A DNA stretch of 64,000 nucleotides from Smallanthus sonchifolius (lineage: Eukaryota; Streptophyta; Magnoliopsida; Asterales; Asteraceae). Location of the stretch: NCBI GenBank assembly GCA_023525975.1, contig CM042027.1, positions 10,186,001 through 10,250,000 on the forward strand. Direction: 5' to 3'. Numbering within the stretch: the stretch's first letter is position 1; each line of letters opens with the position of its first letter. This document shows, in pieces, positions 48,201 to 59,130 of this stretch. The position numbers and the translations under genes are program-made. The notes beneath the pieces were generated by a model. That model searched no databases. It saw only the letters and a list, made by a program, of their open reading frames with translations, and was not told where the DNA came from.

Positions 48201-49784
48201 TAATATTAGTATATTACCTATTTGCCCCTTGTCATAGTTATAAAGATCGATTACCCATTTGGGTCATGAGATGGGATCCTGAAGATTCCCCATCTCATGG
48301 CCCAAGGGTATTTCAGTTGTTTCATTCCCTCCACGAACTTACCTCTTTGTACATTCTCATTGCTATAAAGATTGATTATATCAGATGATCAGTTTGGGTT
48401 GTGAAGATTCCTTTATGGCCAAGGGCATTTTAGTCATTTAACATATTTCACGTGATTGCAGGCAAACAGAAAGATAAAAAATGCTGAAAAGGCGCTAGCA
48501 AAAGTTCAAGAATATTTACGACCATCACAACTTCCTACCGATTTGGAAACCTTAACCGATGAGGAGAGGTTTTCGCTTCGTAAGATAGGATTAAGTATGA
48601 GACCATACTTGGAGTTAGGTAATAAATTTTCACCTCTGAATTATTTCATTTAATCCTTTTTAGATTATTTTGAAAAAGAAAGTTTAACAAAGACTGGGAT
48701 GTTTAGGGAGGCGGGGTGTTTTTGATGGCACGATTGAAAATATGCACCTACATTGGAAGTATAGGGAGCTAGTCAAGATAATGGTGGAGCGAAAAAGCTT
48801 TACACTGGTGAAACATGTGGCTATTTCTCTCGAGGCAGAAAGTGGTGGAGTTTTGGTATCTGTTGACAAAACCACCAAAGGCTATGCCATTATAGTCTAT
48901 CGTGGAAAGAATTATGAGCGACCGAAAGCAACAAGGCCGAAAAATCTTTTGACTAGAAGGAAAGCTTTAGCGCGTGCAATTGAATTGCAAAGACGCGAGG
49001 TAGGGCTATATTTGATACTGTTTCTGGGGGGAATAAATCATTAGATGTAGAAGTGGCAAAATGAATTGGTTGGGTAACAAGTCAAAATGGGTTGGGTCGG
49101 GTTGGCTACTTGGGGCGACCTGCAAACACCTTTTTGTCTGTTCTTTATCGAATTTAGAAATATTTTACATGATAAATATGATTACAATAAATGACTGTGA
49201 ACTGTTGAGTTGTTAGAGATAAAATATAACCCGAATCAACCAATTCACTTATAAACGGTTGCCACCTCTGATTACTTGATTAGAAGTCACCTCACATAAA
49301 AATGTGTGTTTACACCACGGCGCGATTATAGTTGAAAGATTAGGCAAATGACCTTTATCATTGTTTTTTTGAATACATACAGGCTCTGAAGTATCATATC
49401 ATGGAGTTGTCGAAAAGGATTGTGAAGCTGAAATCGGAACTTGTATGATTTATGGAATTCTCTTAATTTCATTTTCAATGGCGTACAAGGGTATTTTGGT
49501 AAACAAATGAGTATGAATTGTTGGGTATTTGGATTTGCAGGAGGACTTGAAGATAATTGATGAAGTTGATGAAGAGACATTGAGATCAAGGATAGAAGAT
49601 GATTCAGGTTCGGAATCGGATTCAGATGATGGCCGTGCAGCCGAGGAGGTAATATTGAAATCAAGCACGTGCTAAATGTTTTGAATAATTTACTTGCGTT
49701 GATGTTGTCGATAAGCATGTGGTTTCTTATGTGTCGTTACAGGATGAAGAAGCATACCTTGAAACATACAAAGATAGTGAGTAG
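45222..49784 (+). CDS. CFM3: CRM-domain organelle splicing factor, CFM3-type
   Basis: Nine exons: 45222-46133, 46996-47404, 47592-47722, 47816-48169, 48462-48618, 48707-48999, 49383-49442, 49541-49648 and 49743-49784, giving 821 residues with consistent phases. The first 50 residues are Ser/Thr/Asn-rich with basic residues and few acids, typical of plastid (or dual) targeting. A second Met at 45237 is an alternative start. Three CRM RNA-binding domains lie near residues 240-340, 425-515 and 625-730. Their GxxG-type loops are KWKIDEVVKLKFKGL, WERSAIAKIAIKRGV and HWKYRELVKIMVERK, and each closes with a VxYRG/LFRG strand. An acidic tail follows (EDDSGSESDSDD). The three-domain layout fits CFM3, a factor for group II intron splicing in plastids; CFM2 has four domains. 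Convergent with RECA3, 733 bp apart. Confidence 0.94.
49048..49270. mobile_element. hAT-like MITE in CFM3 intron 6
   Basis: The ends TAGAAGTGGCAA and TTGCCACCTCTG are inverse with one or two changes. The flanking 8-bp words ATTAGATG and ATTACTTG agree at six of eight positions, so the duplication is aged. The interior has GGGTTGGGTCGGGTTGG. Confidence 0.6.
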
Positions 49785-50517
49785 AGCCGAACGAACTCTA
49801 CACGAATCATGATATCTAAAAGTTTTTGTAGCATGTAAACGAAACTCGAGTGATATGATCCTTAACACATCATAACATGTGTACTTCAGTATTTGTGTGT
49901 TGATATACACATTCAGGTTTGAAAACGTTAGATGATATTGTACTTGGAATCCTTGTATAAAAGAACTCGGTTTGTAGTCACTAGCATCCAAGGTGTTGAT
50001 CGTGTTAGGTTATCAGGTTGAATCGCTGAACCTTAACGCAGACAATTTAAATCGTGTAACCCAAAGTCAGGGTTGACAGGTTGTACTAAGTGGGTTAAAC
50101 GGGTTGATGGCTTGTAAAAAATAGGTTAAATGGTGACGGGTTGACTATTTAATTAAGCGTGCAAAACAGCCTATCTAAACACAATAAGTTAGATATGACA
50201 ACCCAAACTTGATTATTTTCGTGTTATTTTAGATGGGATCTCCTTGGATTCTCTATGACTAGAAGCACATAAGAATAAAAAACAAATAAGCTGCAATTTA
50301 GAGATGGAGATGTCAGTTATTTTTTTCTTCAAAACTTGAATATTTTCAACACCATGATACATGATATTACACCTAACAAAAATATGGTATTTACAAGTCT
50401 GAAATTGCAACATGTAAAGATCTCCCTTTAAAGACTAATGACTTGTATAATCACATTTAGACCAGAAAATTAAGGGAGGACAAGTTACAATAGGAGGTTA
50501 AATCAGTCATTTCCGAA
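49785..50517. other. Convergent 3' flanks of CFM3 and RECA3
   Basis: 49785-50000 is probably CFM3 3' UTR. 50010-50220 contains GGGTTGACAGG / GGGTTAAACGGGTTG words of a hAT-like relic. 50220-50517 is probably RECA3 3' UTR. No gene seen. Confidence 0.5.
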
Positions 50518-53500
50518 TCAGGCCTCTACTGCAGCTACCTCTTCATCAGTTGAATCAAGGGCAATAACATCTTCAGTATCTGTTGTTTCAACCCCCTTTT
50601 CCTTTTTTGGTTCATCAACAAGCTTTTCCCTTAATTTGGTCTCTAGTTCATCGCGCACGGTTAAATTCTCAGCTAAGTAACGTTTTATAGCATCTTTGCC
50701 ACAAAACTTCATATCTCCCATGCTGTAATATGCACCTCCAGCTTTCATGATGAATTTGTGTTTAAGACCTAACTCAATGAGCTCTGATTCACGACATATG
50801 CCCTTGCCAAACTCCAGCTCAAATTGGGCGGTTCTGTAAGGTGGAGCAAGCTTGTTCTTCATAATCTTGACTAGAACTTGACTTCCTAGTGTCTGTAAAT
50901 ACAAAGTGAAAAGAAAAAAAAAGGATCTTGTTCATTAATCTGGATTTTTGGGAAAAGCTTTCAATAATATAAGATTTAGCTTAAAAGAAACCAACAAAAA
51001 TATTATTTCAATTCTGATGTAGCTATTTCGACCGATTTACAACAGGTTGTTTGAATTGTGTTGCATTTCAAACGTGTCAAATGGTTCAAAACAATCAACT
51101 TTATAGGTAATGAGTCGATTGTGTTGAAAGCCTCCTAAAGTCTATTTTTATAAGGCGGAGGCGCACAATCTCCTAAATTGTCATATTCAAATATTTCAAT
51201 TATTATCATAAAAGTTTATTTATTGTAACGAAGGCGTTTGTTATGGACAAGAATATGTGCATGTCAACCCAACCCGACCTGCCTATTTCGATGTGTACTG
51301 AGAATATTCATCACCAACCAAACCCGCTTTGACCCATTACCCAACCCGTCATACCCACCCCTACTGTCAAAGAGAGAGCATAAAGTGCACTCTTTTCACA
51401 TCGGTATTTAATAACTTCAATTAAATCACACACGAACAGAAGGCAATGATCTGAAACTTGACTGAGCTTCCAAAACATTTTAAGATCAAGACTTCTGATT
51501 AAAAGGCTACAAGAGAATTTCACCTTCCAGGTTATCTATTCTGTGATGATTATGCAATAATTTATACTCAGAATTTGCAACCAAAAAAAAAAGATTCAAA
51601 TTGTCAGTGGAAAGAAGTACCTCTTCCCCCTTCTTGACAAGTCCTATTCTCCGAATATTTAAGCGGATTGACGCATAAAACTTCAAAGCATTTCCACCAC
51701 ATGTCACTTCAGAGGGAGCCCCAAATCCAAAAGTAGCCAACTTTGACCTTACCTGAGTAGCATGCAAGCAATATCAATGCAACTATCAAACATATTATGA
51801 AGAAACTTAGAATGGTTAAAAACAAGTAAATGATCAAGGAAGATCATATTTTCACCTGATTAATGAATATCAAAATAGTCTGTGATGACGATAATGAATG
51901 GCTCAATTTACGAAGTGCCTGGCTCATAAGTCTAGCTTGCATTGCCATATGTGCATCACCCATTTCACCATCAAGTTCACTTTTAGGGACAAGGGCAGCA
52001 ACCTGGTGGTGCATTAACAAACCATAAGAAGAAAGTAAATACAAGATGTATTGTGATAATTTCTGAATGAATAACAAGGGAGGAATCCTAAAAATATACA
52101 AGAGTAATAACCTAACAAAAAAATTAGGAAAAACTTGCTATCAGAAAGAAATGGAAAGAAAAAAAAAGCAAATGTGTCATATGGGACATGGACTGCTAAA
52201 CCTGAACCAAACACTCCTAAAAAATAATAAATAGAAAATGAGAGACCTTACTTACACTATCCACAACAACAACATCAACTGAACCACTTCTGATAATAGT
52301 ATCTACAAGACTTAAAGCCTGTTCACCACAATCTGGTTGTGACAGAAGCAAATCCCGTGTGTTAACACCTATGGCTTTGGCTAATGACGGATCAAGAGCA
52401 TGCTCAGCGTCAACAAATACACAATAACCTATAAAATATCACAAAAGAAAAATGATTTTCTACAGAAAGTGCGGTAGCCAAACACATAATTTACTTTCTG
52501 GGAGACTTAGAAATTAACCTCCTTGCTTCTGTGCTTCAGCAATTACATGAAGAGCAAGAGTTGTCTTTCCAGAAGCTTCTGGACCATATATCTCCACTAC
52601 ACGTCCCTGCATCAGTGAAAAGTACTTAACGACTATAAAGAAGATCGTGTGTCTAGAAGCAATTAAGCAAATATATAACAAAATACCTTTGGAAACCCGC
52701 CTACACCAAGTGCTATATCTAATGCAAAAGATCCTGTAGATACCACAGGGACTTGTCGGGGAGAAGCACACTGACCAAGAAACATGATAGAGCCCTTTCC
52801 ATGAGAAGTATTGATTTGATCAATTGCTTGCTTTAGAGCTAGATCTTTCTTAGACATATTCTCTTCACCAGAATCACTTCCATCAGACTTTGATTTCTTT
52901 TTGCCTAAATGTTGAATAACATTGACTTACTAATAATGCCCTCTTTTAATCATATCAAATCCATCTAACTATCTAAGCACCATTCATATTTTTATGGTAA
53001 TGTTATAACAGGACTCCAGATGAAGCAAGTGCCCGAATCAGCATTTTCTTACACTTAACCCATCAGCCATTACCTTGGTTTTGAAAGTGTGTGGCGCTCC
53101 GATGCGTTTTGATCCCAAAAGCCAACGCGCAATGCGTGCGCATCAAGTATGATACTTGTTCATTATTAAAAAATAGTAAAAAAATATTTTTTAAATTGTT
53201 AACTTTTAAACACTAAAATACAATACATTCTCATCATCTCTAGTCAGATTTGTTAAATCCGATGGTCTAATTTGTTCAAATACTGAATCATACCTTTAGT
53301 AGCAAAACTGTTCATCTGAAATGATGATCCCAGTAAACATCTCTTAGAATCCTGCACATCAACAACCAAGTAGAAATCATTAACAACAACAAACAAGAAG
53401 GACCATCAAAATCTGCAACAGATAACCCCAAACACACACAAAATCACCAATTTATTTCAGTTTAGGCAACCATGGCTCCAAATAAACATAAAATCAGAAA

Positions 53501-53601
53501 TAAAACATGAGAAATCGAGGAAGAAAAGTGAGGTGTTTCATCACCTCAAAGTAACATGAGGAGCGTTTTAGAACCGATATGCTTCGAAGCAGCCTAGCCA
53601 T
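50518..53601 (-). CDS. RECA3: Mitochondrial RecA recombinase, RECA3-type
   Basis: Eight exons on the minus strand: 53545-53601, 53294-53351, 52687-52904, 52519-52606, 52256-52428, 51856-52002, 51621-51752 and 50518-50892, giving 415 residues. The N terminus MARLLRSISVLKRSSCYFE is an Arg-rich mitochondrial-type presequence. The core holds Walker A GPEASGKT (119-126) and VDAEHALD. Walker B is DVVVVDS (192-198). The conserved QARLMSQALRKLSHSLSSSQ and CGGNALKFYASIRLNIRR blocks follow. The acidic C terminus ends in DSTDEEVAAVEA. From memory it follows Arabidopsis RECA3 more closely than plastid RECA1. RECA3 guards the mitochondrial genome against recombination between short repeats. No key residue is missing. 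Confidence 0.96.
51030..51370. mobile_element. hAT-like relic in RECA3 intron 7
   Basis: The right end reads ACCCAACCCGTCATACCCAC then CCCTA. The interior phrase GCACAATCTCCTAAATTGTC resembles those in URM1 intron 3 and SEC24 intron 21. The left end is decayed. Confidence 0.45.
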
Positions 53602-54093
53602 TCTCGTATACTACCGATGAATCAGTGTCAAAAGGACACGAATAAACAATGCTATAGGGTTTAAACACAAACCTAACCACTTTCTTTTTCCCCTCTTTTG
53701 AGAGGGAGTTTGATTTTAGGGTTTAAGCGTCTGCTTTCTCGTTTTTCCCTCCTTGTCATATTTACACATATCAACCTTAAGTTTGCATATTTTTTTAAAA
53801 AATTTTAGATGCGCAATTGACAGAGGCTGTTGCATCTACAAGTTTTATACTCAGGTGTATGGTATTTGTGGTTCAATTTTTTTTCTTCATATTTTAGATA
53901 ATAGTTTATTTTGAAGTTATATAACACTCAAAAAATAGGATTTTATCTAAGAATGATAGAATAAATCATGTGTACATTGCTGGTTTTATGGGTGAGGAGT
54001 CACAAAATACAATACTATTATATGTTCCAGTGTGTTGGTTTACCAATTATAATTGTATTATTTTATCATTATAGCAAAAAATATATTGGTTTA

Positions 54094-54828
54094 CAGGGGC
54101 GGGAGGACGACCGTCCGGGGCCCGGTCTCTTAAAGGGCGCGTAGTTTTTTAAAAAAATTACTTGAGTTTGACCTTTTAGATTGTCTCCACCAGTTACATA
54201 TTTCATGTTTTAGAATATTACAAAAGTTTGAGTTAGATGAGTTGCAACCCTCCTTTTAATTTTTCTTCTTTTTAAAATAGATCATTGTTCCCCCTAACTT
54301 TAGTTAAATTACAAAAGTCACTCACAACTTTGTAATTATTAATCTGACACCCCTGACTTTGCGAAAATGGCATAACTAACCCGTAACTTTATAAATTGGT
54401 AATTTGACACTTCTCCCCCTACTTTGGTAAAATGGCAAAACTCACCCCTAGCTTTGTAAATTGTTAATTTTACCATCTCAAGTTTAACGAATTTATCGTT
54501 TCAATGTTAACCCCTATTCGCGCCACAATTTATCTATTTTTCGAACTCCATGACCGAGTCGTGCCAACTTCATACGTTTATTTTATGTACTATTAACCCA
54601 CTTAGAAAATAAAAAATGTCCACTACTTGTATTATTCGTTTATCTTATTAACCCATTTAGAAATTAAAAAAAGCCTACAAGATTTTCAAACTTATTAAAA
54701 AATAATAAAATAATCGTTATTCGTTTGTTATAGTTTTTTATTATGCTATTATGAGTTTATATTATGGGGCCTTTTTTTTTAAATGTCCCGGGCCCAAAAT
54801 ATTTTGAGGAATCTAAAGACCGGCCCTG
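54094..54828. mobile_element. Non-autonomous hAT element, 735 bp, near-perfect TSD
   Basis: The left end is CAGGGGCGGGAGGACGACCG and the right end inverts to CAGGGCCGGTCTTTAG. Both are followed inward by a shared GGGCCCGG. Flanking words TTGGTTTA (54086-54093) and TCGGTTTA (54829-54836) match at seven of eight bases. The interior repeats phrases of about 60 bp built on AACTTTGTAAATTG...AATTTGACACC. Confidence 0.82.
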
Positions 54829-55996
54829 TCGGTTTACTATTTATGATGTATTTTAAGAAGGGGCATGTTAAAAAATAATTTCTTTATACTGAAAGGTTAA
54901 AATTGAGTGGCCATAGCAAAACAAGTATTCAGTTTACAATGTTGAATCCCAACAGCAGGATGCTTCACTGCTATAATCCGGGTATTTTTTTGTTTCTTTT
55001 CCTTTCATGTTATTACGTAAATCTAGTTTTCTCTCACCTTCTAATTTGCTTATTGTATGAGTCTGACTAAGCAAAAAATTAATAATGCCAGAGTTCCAAA
55101 GACAAAGTTCACGCCATTGATGATGCTATTTGATACCAAGAAACCCCCCACAAAATGGGGAGAAACTCCCAATTATCAATACCTTGACTAGTTGGGCGTC
55201 TCGTGGGTTGGTGTGTCATGTGTGAACCCTGATCCAGGAACAAACCCGTGAGGTAGAGGTACCAAAACAGACAATACCGCCCTAGAATGGGCTGGATTGT
55301 ATTAGAAACAACAAGAAGCACACATGAGACACAGAAAGGCGTTTGAGTTCAGTACAAGAATGCAAGCTAAGAACCTAAGATTCCACTGTTTTCTGCTTTA
55401 ACTCTCTTGAAGCACACAAGCTGCGTTTTACCTGATTTCATTGGTTAAGTAGTAGAGTACTAGTGGAGTCAACGGGAGTTTTCTAGTAACGGGTTCTCAC
55501 GGTCACACAAAAAACAAAAGAATGCATGCTAAGAACTCAATTAAAGCAAGACACTCTTAGTAGACTTCATTACCCATAAGAAATAATACATTGAACCAGA
55601 GAGTAATACATTGTTTTCTCTTCATGTATCAGTAAGCCCACTTGAAGATGATCACAGTTCTGTAAGCTTAATGATGTGCGGAAAATTATAATGAATTGAT
55701 CTCTTTGCTTTTCTTTGTAATCTTTAGCTTGTTCTTGGTGAAATTTCTTCTCTCCAAAACTTGGTTTTTCATGTCCTGTACAGATAACAATCTGATAGTA
55801 ACTTATGAATATAAGGCAGTTATAATTGAAAACAACATAGGTCTCTTGAATGTTATCCAATCTTTGAGAACGACTGAATTGCTGCATTCTCCATGCTTCA
55901 ATTAAATTTTATTTTTTTTGCACATTGCGTGTGCAAAAGAATCATGACTTGTAACTCACCTCAATCGTGATTACAACTTCTGTGTAACTTTTTTTG

Positions 55997-56115
55997 AATT
56001 AATTGTGTCAACAATGGATTCAATCTCTTCTTTAGCACGATGAAGGATGCTAGGACCTTTAAATTCACTGATTGGGATATCTGCATCAATATCCTCCCCC
56101 TCCCATGAGTCTCCT
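55997..56115 (-). pseudogene. Broken partial copy of the adjacent small gene
   Basis: On the minus strand it reads ETHG, then after a one-base frame change EDIDADIPISEFKGPSILHR and AKEEIESIVDTIN. This is parallel to ETHGTREDIDVNTPISDVKG in the intact gene 200 bp upstream. The frame change and lack of a start make it a likely tandem-duplicate remnant. Confidence 0.65.
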
Positions 56116-56199
56116 TATGGTGGCTAGGACTAGGACTCCCCCCCTATGGTCTGCTGCCATCAGCAACATCAAGAAAATCCAGTTACCTTGAATGCTTGA

Positions 56200-57234
56200 T
56201 CAAATAAAACAGGATGATGTACCAGAAGGCGAATCTTGGTTTTTATCTTCTTTATGATGATGAACTGCTTCCACTATTGCTTCAAACTCCTCCTTTACTC
56301 TTTCAAACACATTTGGACCTTTGACATCACTGATTGGTGTATTCACATCGATATCCTCACGCGTTCCATGGGTTTCCCTGTTATGTGTTGGGTGTTTCTC
56401 CAATATGATGGATGCTTCCACCCCCTTGTCTGACATCAATTCAAGTGGTGCAGTAAACATATAGGACTCTATATGTGCTTATATTTTAAAACAGTACTAT
56501 TTTAAATTAGGGATATTTTTGGTCCATGTTTAGATTTCTGATCTAGATGTTCCATGATTCTACAAACCCTAAATGACTGACAGTTTTTTTATGTATCAAA
56601 TCATAGGTATTTCATTGGTTTGTAAAAGTAAGCACCAAAGTAATCAAAGACACCGAGACCCCAAAAATGTCGCTAAGAATAATTTTGCACAGAAAACTCT
56701 AAATAGAGACAAAAATAATTCTGATTTGCATGTTCCTGAAATTTTTTAATCGTCTAGACGTTGTAGAGAATTGGGAATTATAATTTCTTTCAATTTAAAG
56801 AATCAAAATAATGTGCATAGAAATCAATTATTTTGCAAGAAAAAACTGGAGTCAATTTTTGGATGAAAATAACAAATCTTTAGTCTCAAAATCATCAATC
56901 ACATGCTTATATTTTATAATTAAAAAAATCTTTAGTCTCAAATGCATCAATCAGCACTACTTTTGAAATTGAAAACCCCTTGTGTTGTTTACTTGTTTGA
57001 ATCATTTTATAGGTTCCTAGTCTGATATTGGCATTTCCACAAACAGTTGGAGGGCTCCGAAGCGTGGATTTGGGAAAACACTTGAAAAGAAGTTAGAATC
57101 ATCCAACAAACATAGTAAGAGGTAGGATGAAAATGGTTTAGTGGGTGTTGTGGATACATTATAATTGAATAAGCAACTGTATGAACGAACAATCAAGTTA
57201 AAACAGAGAGACGAGTACCTGACGATTTATCCAT
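56200..57234 (-). CDS. Small acidic protein of unknown function
   Basis: Two exons on the minus strand, 57219-57234 (MDKSS plus one base) and 56200-56468, give 285 nt: 94 residues and stop. The intron is GT-AG (donor GTACTC, acceptor CACATATAG). The body reads MFTAPLELMSDKGVEASIIL, then EDIDVNTPISDVKGPNVFER and VKEEFEAIVEAVHHHKED, with a likely amphipathic helix near residues 65-82. The tail SGTSSCFI ends Cys-Phe-Ile, near a CaaX-like end but short of it. I do not recognise a family by name. Support comes from closing frames, plausible splice sites and a diverged second copy that keeps the same motif. Exon 1 is very short, so an alternative start inside exon 2 (Met at 56458-56460) cannot be excluded. 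Confidence 0.55.
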
Positions 57235-59130
57235 TGGGTTTTTGGAGCTTCCGATGATATCTTCAGAGCGCACAAGTAGAGTGGATTACAAGATAAAGCG
57301 ATCTCTACAAATCTCTAATCCTCGAGCATTCACACCAGGTTCTGTTTGTATATATCTGTGAGTGGGTTTGTAACTGGGAGGGAGTTATTGAAAACTTATT
57401 ATTTGCTTTTTTTCTATCTCCTTTAGATTTACCTAAACAAACTTTTATAAAATAAAAAGCTCAAAAAGTAATCTCAAACATGCCCTTAAAGTGGTTAGTT
57501 GTAACCAGAGGATATCACTGTTTATCTGTATTGATTTTTTAATATTTTTTTTAAAATAGTTGTGTTAGTATAATAGAGAAAAGGTAATGATAAAGGTATA
57601 AAAATGTATTATTTAATTACAAAGAATAGAGAAAAGTTGGTAATTTTTAATGTAATTATAGAGATGAGAATAGTTGATAGGAATGCTCTCACATATGTTT
57701 TTTTATAACTTATTTATAATAGATCTTTATAATTGGATTATGATTATGATTATAGAGGGAGGATCCTTTAAAAAGTAGAGTTTGTCTAATTAGCCTAAAA
57801 AAGATTATGAAGATGACATGTGTCACTTCTCATAAATAAGATTTAAGGGTATTTAGGTTCTAGAACTCAAACTTTCACCCACTTATTGTCTCAAATTACA
57901 ACACCAAAAATCCAATACAAAAAATACAGTACAAATAATCCAGCATAAAAAAATCAATACAAAAATTTAGCATAAAAATCAAGTACAAAAATTTCAATAC
58001 AAAAAAATTAGTATAAAAAATCCAGCACAAAAAAATATAACACAAAATCTACTACAAAAATGTTGTACTAACATAGAAAAAAAACCCACTTTTTGTATTT
58101 TTTTTAGTTATTATTTTTTATATAATATTATGGTATTCAAATTAAAGATAAAAAAATTATCGATTTTATGGTGCAACTTTTTTTTGAAAAACAATGTTGT
58201 ATTAAAAAGTTATAGACGTTTAAAAAAGAGGGGAAATTTAAAAAAAAAGTTAACAAAAGTGGTTATCTTTAAAATACCCACACTTCTCTCTTTTTTCCTA
58301 CACTTTGATTTCAACAATTGATTATAAAAATGAAAATCAAGATTACTTTTAGGCTACTTAGGAATATCTACTTCTTATTTAATCCCCAACTATGATTATA
58401 TATGTATAATTAACCGATATATCTAAACGGAATCGATATTAAAACGGGCTTTTATAATTTTTTTTATTCTTTTTTATAAATAATATACTATACACAATAA
58501 GAGGTTTTTGTATTGTTTTATAACTAACATACTAGTTCGTCGCCTAATTTCCTTTATAAATTAAAAGGATCGTTAGTATTTTATTTGATCGAATACATAA
58601 TTGAATTTTTCAATTGAAATTAGTTTGAATCCACTAGCATCCAAAGTTGACGGTTCAGTAAACTATTTATAATCGAAACCTAACTATTATGAAAAATTAC
58701 AAACTAAAGCTTTGGAATAGATTCAGTTTTGCTCATAACCAAACCGACTCATACTCACCCCTACAGAGTACAGACTCTCGTCCATAACCGATGTATTATA
58801 CATTTATGTGCTTCTTACGTGTTTTACCCTCTCTCCATTTATGTGCTTACGGAAGTTAAGCTTAAGGATAAAACTTGCAAACAATTTACAACAGAAAGGA
58901 TGTTTTTTTTGTTATTCTCTTCGTTAAAAACGATATCTGAAATTTACTATACAGTTAAAAGCTAAAAGTGTAATTTACTCTTTAAATAATTTTTATTCAA
59001 ATTGTTAAAAAAAAACCCGGCCAGTTCTCATGAGTATAAAACTATAAACCACTTCTTGATTCATCTCAACCGATTGCCATAATCAAACACCCATCATCCT
59101 TCTCTCTCACGCTTATTTCCAACGGAATTC
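57235..59130. other. Intergenic region with both flanking promoters
   Basis: 57235-57400 is the leader/promoter of the small gene. 57890-58080 is a run of repeated (A)TCCA(A/G)(T/C)ACAAAAA-type units, about ten copies of 15-20 bp. The rest is AT-rich. A TATA-like GAGTATAAAACTATAAACC (about 59032-59050) precedes the gene at 59131. No coding sequence. Confidence 0.55.
57895..58075. repeat. Degenerate short tandem repeat
   Basis: Units of 12-20 bp based on CCA(A/G)(C/T)ACAAAAAAT recur through the interval with small changes (AATCCAATACAAAAAATACA, AATTTAGCATAAAAATCAAG, AAATCCAGCACAAAAAAATA). Confidence 0.7.

Larger units (their letters stand above)
53602..56199. other. Intergenic region upstream of RECA3
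   Basis: 53602-53760 holds the RECA3 leader and promoter. 54094-54828 is a hAT element (separate entry). 54850-55980 is AT-rich; 55080-55330 resembles repeat-derived sequence with a CCCCCCACAAAATGGGGAG hairpin. 55997-56115 is a broken gene copy (separate entry). No intact gene. Confidence 0.5.

Noticed and set aside
57895..58075. CRISPR-like array
   Set aside because: Units are degenerate, adjacent and without spacers, in plant DNA; an ordinary short tandem repeat.
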